Below, piece after piece: positions 35,306 to 44,187 of a stretch of 64,000 bases of DNA (its first letter is position 1; each line of letters opens with the position of its first letter). Made by a program: the position numbers and the translations under genes. Origin of the DNA: Chitinophaga vietnamensis (GTDB taxonomy: Bacteria; Bacteroidota; Bacteroidia; Chitinophagales; Chitinophagaceae); the NCBI RefSeq assembly GCF_902167635.1, contig NZ_CABHMS010000002.1:372001-436000 (forward strand), written 5' to 3'. Below the pieces are notes generated by a model. That model did no database searches. It was not told the DNA's origin and saw only the letters and a program-made list of their open reading frames with translations.

Positions 35306-38300
35306 ATGTTCCCGAGAAGTTTATTTATCTGGGTATTATTATTTATCCCTGCATTATTATTTGCCCAGGAGAAAAAGATCAAAGGCACGGTGCTCGATGA
35401 TGCGGGCCGCCCCTTGCCGGGTATCAATGTGTCTGTGAAAGGCAAGCGCCAGGGCGCTGTTACCGATAGCGCCGGTAACTTCGGCCTCCTGGCCGCCAAA
35501 GGCGATGTGTTGCGGTTCTCCGACCTTAACTATGAAGGCGATGAACAGTCCGTAGGCGAAGGCAGCACTTATATGGTGGCGCTTCATTCCAAAGTGCGCA
35601 CCATCAATGATGTGGTGGTAGTGGGCTACGGCGTGCAACGCAAAAAAGACCTGACGGGTGCGCTCACCTCTATCTCTTCCAAAGATTTTAAAGACCAGCC
35701 GGTGACCTCCGTATCACAGATATTGCAGGGTCGCTCTGCCGGCGTGCAGGTAACGTCCAATGCCGGCGCGCCCGGTGGCAACGTATCCGTGAGGATCAGG
35801 GGGAACAACTCCATCAAAGGCGATAACAACCCCTTGTACGTGATCGATGGCTTTGTGGGGGCCGATTACAACACGCTCAATCCTGCTGATATCGAAAGCA
35901 TGGAAGTGCTGAAAGACGCTTCTGCCACCGCTATCTATGGCAGCCGCGGCGCCAACGGCGTAGTGCTCATCACCACCAAACGCGGTAAGCCAGGGCAGTT
36001 GCAGGTGGAGTTCTCTCCCCGTTTCTCCTCTTCCCGTGTGATCAAAAAACTGGACCTGCTCAATGCCGCTGATTTCGCGGAAACAGCCAATGCCAATGCC
36101 GCGGCCAATGGCGTTTCCCCCATCTTCAGCGCCGACCAGATCGCGCAATTCAGGAAGAACGGCGGCACCAACTGGCAGGATGAGATCTTCCGCACCGCGC
36201 CCACACAGGAATACCAGCTGGGTATCACCGGCGGCACTGATAAAACATCTTTCTATGTGAGCGGCAACTATCTCGATCAGCAGGGGATCATCATCAACTC
36301 TTATTTAAAAAGATATGCGTTCCGTTCCAACCTGCAATCGCAGCTGACCAACAAGCTCACCCTGAACCTGAATGTGTCAGCGGCACGCCTGCAATCATGT
36401 AATACCAGCGGTAACCTGGGCCGTAACTCGCCCGTGACGCAGGCCATCGCCTGGTCGCCCACCTTGCCCGTGTATGATGCCAAAGGCAATTACACTATCA
36501 ACGATCCAATCAGTTCCATCGTCTACAACCCGGTGGCCATCGCGAAAGACCAGAGCATGCGCAACGATAATACCGCTGCCAACCTGATGCTGGGCCTGCG
36601 CTATGAATTTATACAAGGCCTCACGCTCGATGTGAGCGGCGGCGTAAATTATACCAATGCACAAGGCCGTAACTACACCGGGCCGGCTGTGAGCCAGAAC
36701 CTGCCATCAGCAAGCCGCAGCTCACTGGAAGGCATCGGCCTGCAAAGCACCAACAACCTTACCTACACACATCTCTTCGGTACTGCGCACCGACTTACCC
36801 TGACAGGCGTTTTTGAGGTGCAATCATTTACTTCCAATGGTTTCAATGCCAGCGGCAACAACCTCACGTATCCGTCTATGGAGGCTTACAACCTCGCGCT
36901 GGCGGCCACTTACGGCGTAGGTACCACCTATTCTAATTATACGCTGTATTCTTACCTCGGCCGGGTGAACTACAGTTTCAAGGACAAATATTTACTGACG
37001 GCCTCCCTGCGCCGCGATGGTTCTTCCAAGTTCCAGGGCAACAACCAATACAGCCTGTTCCCTTCTGCGGGCGTAGCCTGGCGCTTGTCGGAAGAGCCCT
37101 TCATCAAATCGCTGAACTTCTTTGATAACCTGAAGATCCGCGCCGGCTTTGGCGTAACGGGCAACCAGGCCATCAACCCTTATCAAACGCTTACTACTTA
37201 CAGCAATGTATCGACCGCCTTCACTACGGGCACGGTTACACCGGGCATCGTGCTGGGCAATCCCGGCAACCCGAACCTGAAATGGGAAACTACGCAGCAA
37301 ACAGATGTGGGCATCGATGCCGACTTCCTGCATAACCGCTTGTCTGTATCGGCAGATTATTATGTGAAAAATACCAGCAACCTGCTGCTGTCGGTAGCCG
37401 TGCCGGCCTATGCTGGCGGCGGTTCTATCCTGTCGAACGTAGGCAAGGTGCAGAATAAAGGGATCGAGTTGACGGTGAGCGGCACGCCCATCATGACGAA
37501 CAATTTCAAGTGGACCAGCTCCTTCAATTTCTCCGTGCTCAACAACAGCGTGCAACAGCTGGTGCAAGGACAGGATACGCTGCTCACAGGTTCCAACGTA
37601 GGATCGGGCTTGTCTACACAGTCGGAGTTTGTGCTCATTCCCGGCCAGCGCATGGGTTCTTACTGGGGCCTCACTTACCTCGGCACCTGGAAACCTAAAG
37701 ATGCGATGGAGGCAGCCAAATACGGCGCACAGCCCGGAGATGCCCGCTACCAGGACCTCAACGGTGATCACCTCATCAATGGCGCCGACTATCATGTGAT
37801 CGGTAACGGCTTGCCCAAATACGCCTGGGGATGGAACAATACGTTCAGCTATAAAGGTCTTACGCTGAACATCTTCATACAATCTCTCTCCGGCTTCGAT
37901 AAACTGGATTATACCTATGCCGCCGGCATCACCGCCAACTCCGATGTTAGACAGGCGACTATTGCGGATATCCGTAACCGTTATATTCCCGGGGTAAATG
38001 AAAATTCAGATATTCCTGCTTTCAGCAAAACGAACAAGAACTATACGCTCAGCACCCGCTTCCTGGAGAACGGCAGTTTTATCCGTTTCAAAAATATCAG
38101 TCTGAGCTACGAGCTGCCGAAATCGTTGCTGCACAGGCCCGGCATCACCGTGTCGCTGAGTGGTACCAACCTGATCACCATCACGAAATACAAAGGCTTT
38201 GATCCGGAAACAAACAGCGTGACCTCCGGCGCCGGCGCTGATGTGAACCAGGGCATCGACTATGGTTCCTATCCCAATGCTAAAACTGTGACCCTCGGCT

Positions 38301-38317
38301 TCAACTTTAAATTCTAA
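35306..38317 (+). CDS. SusC/RagA-family TonB-linked outer membrane transporter (PUL 2)
   Basis: A 1003-residue importer: signal (MFPRSLFIWVLLFIPALLFA), carboxypeptidase-regulatory-like domain (IKGTVLDDAGRPLPGINVSV), SusC signature (INDVVVVGYGVQRKKDLTGA), plug (NNPLYVIDGFVGADYNTLNP; LKDASATAIYGSRGANGVVL) and barrel ending in LGFNFKF. No STN domain. The start at 35306 is the first ATG and directly precedes the signal peptide. Followed 12 bp later by the SusD gene; expression probably depends on the divergent HTCS. Confidence 0.95.
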   Translation: MFPRSLFIWVLLFIPALLFAQEKKIKGTVLDDAGRPLPGINVSVKGKRQGAVTDSAGNFGLLAAKGDVLRFSDLNYEGDEQSVGEGSTYMVALHSKVRTINDVVVVGYGVQRKKDLTGALTSISSKDFKDQPVTSVSQILQGRSAGVQVTSNAGAPGGNVSVRIRGNNSIKGDNNPLYVIDGFVGADYNTLNPADIESMEVLKDASATAIYGSRGANGVVLITTKRGKPGQLQVEFSPRFSSSRVIKKLDLLNAADFAETANANAAANGVSPIFSADQIAQFRKNGGTNWQDEIFRTAPTQEYQLGITGGTDKTSFYVSGNYLDQQGIIINSYLKRYAFRSNLQSQLTNKLTLNLNVSAARLQSCNTSGNLGRNSPVTQAIAWSPTLPVYDAKGNYTINDPISSIVYNPVAIAKDQSMRNDNTAANLMLGLRYEFIQGLTLDVSGGVNYTNAQGRNYTGPAVSQNLPSASRSSLEGIGLQSTNNLTYTHLFGTAHRLTLTGVFEVQSFTSNGFNASGNNLTYPSMEAYNLALAATYGVGTTYSNYTLYSYLGRVNYSFKDKYLLTASLRRDGSSKFQGNNQYSLFPSAGVAWRLSEEPFIKSLNFFDNLKIRAGFGVTGNQAINPYQTLTTYSNVSTAFTTGTVTPGIVLGNPGNPNLKWETTQQTDVGIDADFLHNRLSVSADYYVKNTSNLLLSVAVPAYAGGGSILSNVGKVQNKGIELTVSGTPIMTNNFKWTSSFNFSVLNNSVQQLVQGQDTLLTGSNVGSGLSTQSEFVLIPGQRMGSYWGLTYLGTWKPKDAMEAAKYGAQPGDARYQDLNGDHLINGADYHVIGNGLPKYAWGWNNTFSYKGLTLNIFIQSLSGFDKLDYTYAAGITANSDVRQATIADIRNRYIPGVNENSDIPAFSKTNKNYTLSTRFLENGSFIRFKNISLSYELPKSLLHRPGITVSLSGTNLITITKYKGFDPETNSVTSGAGADVNQGIDYGSYPNAKTVTLGFNFKF

Positions 38318-38329
38318 AAAAGATCGACC

Positions 38330-39793
38330 ATGAAATATATCGCTATTATATCCTTGCTGGGCGCCCTTACTTTTTCCTCCTGCAATAAAACTTTGCAGGA
38401 AGATCCTAACGGGCAGCTTACCGGCGCAGGAGCAGTGAACAGTGTACCAGGATTGCAAGCGGCAGTGCTGGGGGCCTATCAGCCGCTGAAGAACGGCTAT
38501 ACGTCCGGTTTTGCATCCTCCGCTATCGTTGCTGTGCTGATGGGTAGTGACGACCTCACTACTCATCCGGCCAGTAACAAGCAGGAGTTGAGGGAGATGG
38601 ACCAGTTTGCCGTGAACTCCACCAATGGCCGCTGTAACGTGATCTGGCTGGGCTGCTACAAGGCCATCCAGAATGCGAATAACGTGATCAACAACTATAC
38701 AAAAGTGAATGGCGATCCGGCGGTAATCAATCCGTTGGCAGGGGAAGCCTACTTTATCCGCGCCTTCTCTTATTATTGGCTGGTGCGGCTTTGGGGCAAT
38801 ATCCCGCTGATCACTACCGCCGATTACAGCGCCGATCTGCTGACCGTGAAGAAGAGCACACCGCAGGACGTGTATAAATTAATAGAGAGCGATCTGCAAC
38901 AGGCAGAGAAGCTGATGCCCAACACGAAAGCCGCGCCAGGCAGGGCCAGCGCAGGCACGGCCAAAGCGCTGCTCGCAGATGTGTACCTCACCGAAGGCGG
39001 CTGGCCCATCAAAGATGCGTCGAAATACGCACTGGCAGCGGCCAAAGCCAAAGAGGTGATCGATAACAAAGGCGCCTATGGTTTTGATCTCGTACCTGAT
39101 CTGGCACAGCTCTGGTCTGGAACGCCCGCCAGCATTGGCACCGCGGAAGAAGTGTTTGCCTTCCAGTTCTGCGCCAGCTGCGGTAATGGTAACAGCGTAT
39201 ATGGCAAATCTTCCATGCCCTCCGATGAAGGCGGCTGGGATGATTATTTCACCGAAGTGAATTTCTACAACAATTTCCCCGCAGGCAAAAGGAAAGATGT
39301 GACCTTCTATACTTCTTTTAAAACATCCGGCGGAATGATCAGCTGGAAGAATGGCGCTACCAAACATCCGTACTACAATAAGTTCCGCATCAATACGCCC
39401 ACGCCCGGCTATCTCACTTCCAGCACCAATATGTCTATCCCGATCATCCGCTATGCACATGTGCTGCTGATCTTCGCGGAGGCGCAGGCCCGCGCTGCTG
39501 CGCCTTCTCCGGATGCCTATGCCGCTGTGAACAAGGTACGTGCGCGCGCCGGCTTGCCAGACCTGGCCAATATGAGCGCAACAGATTTTGCCAATGCCGT
39601 AGTACAGGAACGCAGCTGGGAGTTTGCCGGCGAATATACCCGCTGGTTCGATCTGCAAAGGCTCGAACAAGTGGAGAGCGCTAACGCCAACAAAGACGCC
39701 AGCGACCTGCCGCCGCTGCGGCCCATTTCCAAAACCAGCTACTGGCTGCCCATCCCTTATGGCGATGCACAACTGAACCCCGGCATTAAATAA
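38330..39793 (+). CDS. SusD/RagB-family glycan-binding lipoprotein (PUL 2)
   Basis: A 487-residue surface lipoprotein: lipobox TFSSC (Cys18) then NKTLQEDPNGQL. Core helices (GEAYFIRAFSYYWLVRLWGN; AHVLLIFAEAQARAA) and the C-terminal pattern (VVQERSWEFAGEYTRWFDLQ; SYWLPIPYGDAQLNPGIK) are those of SusD. It pairs with the preceding SusC and is cotranscribed with a GH2 enzyme starting 18 bp after its stop. Confidence 0.95.
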   Translation: MKYIAIISLLGALTFSSCNKTLQEDPNGQLTGAGAVNSVPGLQAAVLGAYQPLKNGYTSGFASSAIVAVLMGSDDLTTHPASNKQELREMDQFAVNSTNGRCNVIWLGCYKAIQNANNVINNYTKVNGDPAVINPLAGEAYFIRAFSYYWLVRLWGNIPLITTADYSADLLTVKKSTPQDVYKLIESDLQQAEKLMPNTKAAPGRASAGTAKALLADVYLTEGGWPIKDASKYALAAAKAKEVIDNKGAYGFDLVPDLAQLWSGTPASIGTAEEVFAFQFCASCGNGNSVYGKSSMPSDEGGWDDYFTEVNFYNNFPAGKRKDVTFYTSFKTSGGMISWKNGATKHPYYNKFRINTPTPGYLTSSTNMSIPIIRYAHVLLIFAEAQARAAAPSPDAYAAVNKVRARAGLPDLANMSATDFANAVVQERSWEFAGEYTRWFDLQRLEQVESANANKDASDLPPLRPISKTSYWLPIPYGDAQLNPGIK

Positions 39794-39811
39794 CGATTGG
39801 ATATTACTGAT

Positions 39812-41830
39812 ATGAGAATTTTTTTGCTGACCATTTTCCTGTTGACGGGCGCCTGCTGTTATGCACAGCGCGCCCGCCAGCGGATCCCCATCAACAAGGA
39901 CTGGACTTTCCGCTTCGCCTATGATGCAAGAAAAAATGCACCGCTGCAACACGTACAACTGCCACACACCTGGAATGCAGGCGATGTAGCCGCGGGCAAG
40001 ATGGACTACTACCGCAGCACCGGCATCTATAACAAAACCATCCACGCCGATCCCGCCTGGAAAGGCAAGCGCATCTTCCTGTTCATGGAAGGCGCCAACT
40101 CAGTGGCCGACGTGTTTGTGAACAAGCAACTGGTGACGGAACATAAAGGCGGATACACCGCTTTCTGTACAGAGATCACCGCGTATTTGCAGGAGGGGAG
40201 AGATAACCAGCTGACCGTGCAGGTGAGCAATGCCTATCGCAATGATGTGTTGCCGCTCTCCGGCGATTTCAATGTATACGGCGGTATCCACCGGCCGGCA
40301 TGGCTGATCGTCACGGAACCCAATTGCATTACGCCGCTGGATTTTGCATCGCCCGGCGTATACGTGCAGCAGCAGCGGGTTTCAGCGAAAGAAGCGCAAG
40401 TGCAGGTGACCACGAAATTATCCTTGCGGCGGACCGCCGGTTTGCAATTGCGCACCCTCATCACTGATCCGCAGCAAAAAGAAATAGCAACTATTACAAC
40501 ACCAGTGCAGGATAGCATCGTGCGCCAGCCCATCACATTGCCGCATCCGCATTTATGGAATGGCCGTAAAGATCCTTATCTCTACAAAGTAACGGTGCAG
40601 CTCTTGCAGGATAAGCAGGTAATAGACGAAATCGTACAGCCCTTAGGGTTACGGTACTTCAGCGTGGATGCCGACAAAGGTTTCTCGCTCAACGGCGTCA
40701 ATACCGCATTGCGTGGCTTCGGCCGCCATGAAGATGTGGCGGGCAAAGGCTCCGCTCTTGATCATGCCGACCAACAAAAAGATATGCAACTGATAATGGA
40801 ATGTGGCGCTAACGCCATGCGCCTCACCCATTATCCGCATTCCAATTATTTCTATGAACTGGCCGATAGCAATGGCATTATACTCTGGACAGAAATCCCG
40901 CTGGTAGGCCCTGGCGGCTATACCGGCACGGGCTATGTCAACAGCGGCGCCTTGCAGCAACAGGCCCGCCAGCTGCTTACGGAACTGATACGTCAGCAAT
41001 ACAATCATCCTTCCATCTGCTTCTGGGGGCTGTTCAACGAACTGAAACTGGATTATGATGATCCGGTACCGTTTATCGATTCACTCAATGCGCTGGCCAA
41101 AGCAGAAGATCCTGCGCGGCTCACTACCTGCGCCTCTTTCCTCGACAACGGAAAGTTCAACCAGTGCAGCGATGTTATCGCCTGGAATAAATATTACGGC
41201 TGGTATGGCGGTCATTTTGAAGAGATCGGGACCTGGGCCGACAGTATCCATCACCTGTTTCCACATAAGCCTATTGCGGTGAGCGAATATGGCGCCGGCG
41301 CCAACATCGCGCAGCATACGGAATCCTTGCAATCGCCCGATCCTGGCGGCCCTTTTCATCCGGAAGAATGGCAAACCGCTTACCACGAAAAGAACTGGGA
41401 AGAGCTGAGCCGCCGCCCTTTTATCTGGGGAAAATTTATCTGGGCGCTCAACGATTTCGGCTCCGCCATACGCGATGAAGGCAGCATCAAAGGCCTCAAC
41501 GATAAAGGACTGGTAACCTACGACAGAAGCACCCGGAAAGACGCTTTCTATTTCTACAAAGCCAATTGGAGCGAGGAGCCGGTATTATACATCACCGAGA
41601 GAAGGAATACGATCCGCAAACAGGAGAAAGCGAATATAAAAGTATTCACCAATGCCGCGGCTGCAGAGCTGTTCGTAAATGGCCGTTCGATGGGGAAGGC
41701 CACCACCGATACTTTCAGGCGGGCTACCTGGCAGCAGGTGCCCTTGCGGCCAGGCCAGAACCGTATTACGGTGCAGGCTATACGAAACGGACAGGTGCTG
41801 AACGATACTATCACGTTGGGACGTGAGTAA
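39812..41830 (+). CDS. GH2-family glycosidase (beta-galactosidase-like), secreted
   Basis: A 672-residue exo-glycosidase. I chose ATG 39812 because the signal peptide (MRIFLLTIFLLTGACCYAQ) starts there; an in-frame TTG at 39797 only adds five residues. Order: GH2 sugar-binding jelly roll (IPINKDWTFRFAYD; VQLPHTWNAGD; YYRSTGIYNKTI), Ig-like domain, and TIM barrel with acid/base Glu410 (FWGLFNELK) and nucleophile Glu492 (IAVSEYGAGA). The C-terminus is a short Ig-like segment (VFTNAAAAELFVNGRSMG, a DUF4982-type pattern). Family membership is clear; beta-galactosidase is most common for this shape, but beta-glucuronidase or others are possible. Third gene of the PUL 2 operon. Confidence 0.9.
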   Translation: MRIFLLTIFLLTGACCYAQRARQRIPINKDWTFRFAYDARKNAPLQHVQLPHTWNAGDVAAGKMDYYRSTGIYNKTIHADPAWKGKRIFLFMEGANSVADVFVNKQLVTEHKGGYTAFCTEITAYLQEGRDNQLTVQVSNAYRNDVLPLSGDFNVYGGIHRPAWLIVTEPNCITPLDFASPGVYVQQQRVSAKEAQVQVTTKLSLRRTAGLQLRTLITDPQQKEIATITTPVQDSIVRQPITLPHPHLWNGRKDPYLYKVTVQLLQDKQVIDEIVQPLGLRYFSVDADKGFSLNGVNTALRGFGRHEDVAGKGSALDHADQQKDMQLIMECGANAMRLTHYPHSNYFYELADSNGIILWTEIPLVGPGGYTGTGYVNSGALQQQARQLLTELIRQQYNHPSICFWGLFNELKLDYDDPVPFIDSLNALAKAEDPARLTTCASFLDNGKFNQCSDVIAWNKYYGWYGGHFEEIGTWADSIHHLFPHKPIAVSEYGAGANIAQHTESLQSPDPGGPFHPEEWQTAYHEKNWEELSRRPFIWGKFIWALNDFGSAIRDEGSIKGLNDKGLVTYDRSTRKDAFYFYKANWSEEPVLYITERRNTIRKQEKANIKVFTNAAAAELFVNGRSMGKATTDTFRRATWQQVPLRPGQNRITVQAIRNGQVLNDTITLGRE

Positions 41831-41849
41831 TAATGGATGATGAAAATAG

Positions 41850-41876
41850 CCGCCGGTTATCGAACCGGCGGTAATT
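41850..41876 (+). terminator. Hairpin between GH2 and beta-helix genes
   Basis: Perfect 9-bp stem CCGCCGGTT/AACCGGCGG with loop ATCG, followed by TAATTT. The T-run is weak, so it may be a partial terminator or mRNA-stabilising hairpin that sets the expression of the downstream gene. Confidence 0.45.
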
Positions 41877-41924
41877 TCAGAAAGACAGGAGCGCTTATTT
41901 TTTATCAATCATAAATCCACATGT

Positions 41925-43949
41925 ATGAAAACACTCGCAACACTGTTGTGCGCATTCATCCTCTTTGCATCCTGTAAAAAGGATAGCTCCGAACTACAAA
42001 AGCTGAATGGCCGGGCAGCCGGCGTTTTAGGTACCAGTCCTGGCGGTACTACCTACTACGTAGATCCCAATGGTAACGACAGCGCCAATGGCACCAGTCA
42101 AACCACTGCCTGGAAAACCCTTGCCCGCGTGGACTCCATGATATTCCAGGCAGGCGATAAGATACTCTTCCTTGCCGGTGGCGTATGGTCAGGCATGCTT
42201 GCGCCGAAAGGTTCCGGCTCCGCCGCAGCGCCTATCATCATCGACCAGTATGGCACTGGCAACCAACCCCGCATTGATGGCGGCGGCACGGCCAATAATT
42301 CCGCTACCGTATTGCTCAGTAACCAGTCTTATTGGGAAATCAATAACCTGGAAGTGACCAATACCGCGCCTGCCGGCACAGCCTATGCCCTCACAGGCAT
42401 CAAAGTAACCGCCGCAGATTCCAGTCTGGCCTGCACGCACGTGTACATCAAAAACTGTTATGTGCATGATGTGAACGCTACCGGTTACGGCACTACGAAT
42501 TATAACAAGGCCTCCGGCGGTATCCTGGTAAGTGGCACTTTCAACGATGCACGCGTACAGAATTGCCACGTGAAAAACTGCCAGGTAGAAGGCATCCGTA
42601 CCACCTATACCAATAACTTATCTACCAACATCCTGTTCGACAGCAACCTGCTCGAGAATATTTACGGAGATGGCATCGTGATGTCGTCTGTGAGCGGCGG
42701 CGCGAAAATCACGAACAATACCGTAGTGAATGCCTGTATCACCAATGCGGCCAACTATGCCGGCATCTGGACGTACAGGAGCCATGGCACGCTCATCGCC
42801 AACAACGAAGTATATGGCCTCACCGGCGGCATGAATGATGGCCAGCCCTTTGACGCGGACATCAATACCAAAGGCGATATCTTCGAATACAACTACTCCC
42901 ACGACAACAGCCGCGGATTCATGCTCTTCATGCCGGATGCAGATAGTATCATTGTACGTTACAATGTGAGCGCAAACGATACCAAGGGAGGCAGCAAAGT
43001 GTTCAACTACACCTCTACCAAAACCACCAACCAGATCTACAACAATGTCTTTTACATGACCAACAATGCGACGTATTTCTTCCAGACGAAATTCATCGGG
43101 TTGTTTGCCAACAACATCGTTTACAGCAGTGGTACCATCACTAATTTCTCCCAAAATGCGATGGACAATACCGCGAAGTTCCTCAACAACTGTTTCTATC
43201 CAGCATCCAATGTGCTTACCAACAACTGGGGCGGTTATCAGAGCAATAATATCACCAGCGATCCGCAGTTTGTGAGTCCCGCTACTTATGGCATTGGCCG
43301 CAGTACGGCATCTGCCTTCAATTTGCGGGGTACCTCGCCGGCCTATAATGCAGGCGCTGTAATGGCGGGCAATGGCGGCGTGGACTTTGCCGGCAATACC
43401 TTGCCGGCTACTTCGCCGGATATGGGCGCCTTCCAGCATGCGGTGTCCGGCACTTCTACCGTTACCATCGCCGATGCCTATGTGCGCGATGGCACCTATG
43501 CCAGCACCAACTATGGCACTGCCACTTCGCTCGTAGTGAAATCGGACGCTACCTCGTATAACAGGAAGGCCTATATGAAATTCGACCTCTCCACGCTGGG
43601 CGTATCGCATGTAAGTTCTGCGCTGCTAAACGTATATGCCAACAGTGTGAACACATCGCCCACACGCACCATCACTGTGTATGCCACGGCTACCAGCAGC
43701 TGGAGCGAAACCGGCATTACCTGGAATAACGCCCCGATGGATACCACGCTGGTAGGCACTTTTACGGTTACTACCGCTGGCGCCTATACGCTGGATATCA
43801 CGTCCAATGTTAACAATATATTATCATCTACCAACAAGATCGTATCCTTGCTGCTGATGAACACTGGCCCCGCCGACTCAAAAGGCGACGTAAGTTTCAA
43901 CAGCCGCGAAGCCACTGGAAACGTACCAAACATAGCAGTAGCATATTGA
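41925..43949 (+). CDS. Beta-helix lipoprotein with C-terminal DNRLRE domain
   Basis: A 674-residue surface lipoprotein (lipobox FASC, Cys17). Starts with a segment typical of lyase-like helix proteins (TTYYVDPNGNDSANGTSQTT, then GDKILFLAGGVWSG), followed by N-rich right-handed beta-helix coils (NCHVKNCQVEGIRT; NYSHDNSRGFMLFM; NNVFYMTNNATYFF) and a C-terminal DNRLRE/CBM96-like beta domain from about residue 510 (VTIADAYVRDGTYASTNYG; RKAYMKFDLS; SWSETGITWNNAP). Probably a polysaccharide lyase or glycosidase with a binding domain at its end. Final gene of PUL 2, separated from GH2 by 94 bp with a hairpin. Confidence 0.8.
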   Translation: MKTLATLLCAFILFASCKKDSSELQKLNGRAAGVLGTSPGGTTYYVDPNGNDSANGTSQTTAWKTLARVDSMIFQAGDKILFLAGGVWSGMLAPKGSGSAAAPIIIDQYGTGNQPRIDGGGTANNSATVLLSNQSYWEINNLEVTNTAPAGTAYALTGIKVTAADSSLACTHVYIKNCYVHDVNATGYGTTNYNKASGGILVSGTFNDARVQNCHVKNCQVEGIRTTYTNNLSTNILFDSNLLENIYGDGIVMSSVSGGAKITNNTVVNACITNAANYAGIWTYRSHGTLIANNEVYGLTGGMNDGQPFDADINTKGDIFEYNYSHDNSRGFMLFMPDADSIIVRYNVSANDTKGGSKVFNYTSTKTTNQIYNNVFYMTNNATYFFQTKFIGLFANNIVYSSGTITNFSQNAMDNTAKFLNNCFYPASNVLTNNWGGYQSNNITSDPQFVSPATYGIGRSTASAFNLRGTSPAYNAGAVMAGNGGVDFAGNTLPATSPDMGAFQHAVSGTSTVTIADAYVRDGTYASTNYGTATSLVVKSDATSYNRKAYMKFDLSTLGVSHVSSALLNVYANSVNTSPTRTITVYATATSSWSETGITWNNAPMDTTLVGTFTVTTAGAYTLDITSNVNNILSSTNKIVSLLLMNTGPADSKGDVSFNSREATGNVPNIAVAY

Positions 43950-43956
43950 TTTTCGG

Positions 43957-44160
43957 ATTTTTTGATTTTTTGATTTTCGGATTTATTGAGCGGAGAATAT
44001 ATGGGAGATCGGCCCCGTAGGGGCCAAAGCCCGGTAGCCCCGGGTGGTAAGCCGGGGGACAAAAAACGCGGGAACAAAACACGGACAACAAACACCCCAA
44101 AAAAACACCAGGCAACAAAACCCGATCAATAAATCCGAAAATCAAAAAATCAAAAATCAA
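43957..44160. repeat. A/T-rich inverted repeat flanking a REP-like unit
   Basis: Left arm (43957-43988; GATTTTCGGATTTATTG at its inner end) and right arm (44126-44160; CAATAAATCCGAAAATC at its inner end) are about 32 bp with few mismatches and enclose a 137-bp interior. Inside lies the REP-like GGCCCCGTAGGGGCC at 44011-44025 followed by CCCGGTAGCCCCGGG. The word AAATCCGAAAATC also occurs at about 21142. Confidence 0.7.
44011..44055. repeat. REP-like element
   Basis: GGCCCCGTAGGGGCC followed by CCCGGTAGCCCCGGGTGG, the reverse-orientation version of the element in the sigma factor gene. Confidence 0.75.
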
Positions 44161-44173
44161 AAAATTCTCTTGG

Positions 44174-44181
44174 TATCTTTG
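44174..44181 (+). promoter_or_regulatory. -7 element for histidine kinase gene
   Basis: TATCTTTG, exact TAnnTTTG, only six bases before ATG 44188. The transcript would be nearly leaderless if that ATG is used, or have a 60-base leader if ATG 44251 (MSFIEARRTK) is the true start. Confidence 0.5.
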
Positions 44182-44187
44182 CCTGGT

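Noticed and set aside
38879-40045. Long minus-strand open frame (388 codons) opposite the second susD and start of GH2
   Set aside because: Antisense shadow spanning two well-supported genes, with no domain features.
44044-44187. N-terminal extension of the histidine kinase starting at GTG 44044
   Set aside because: It is encoded by the inverted-repeat/REP region and gives a Lys/Gln/Asn-rich tract with no similarity to kinase N-termini.
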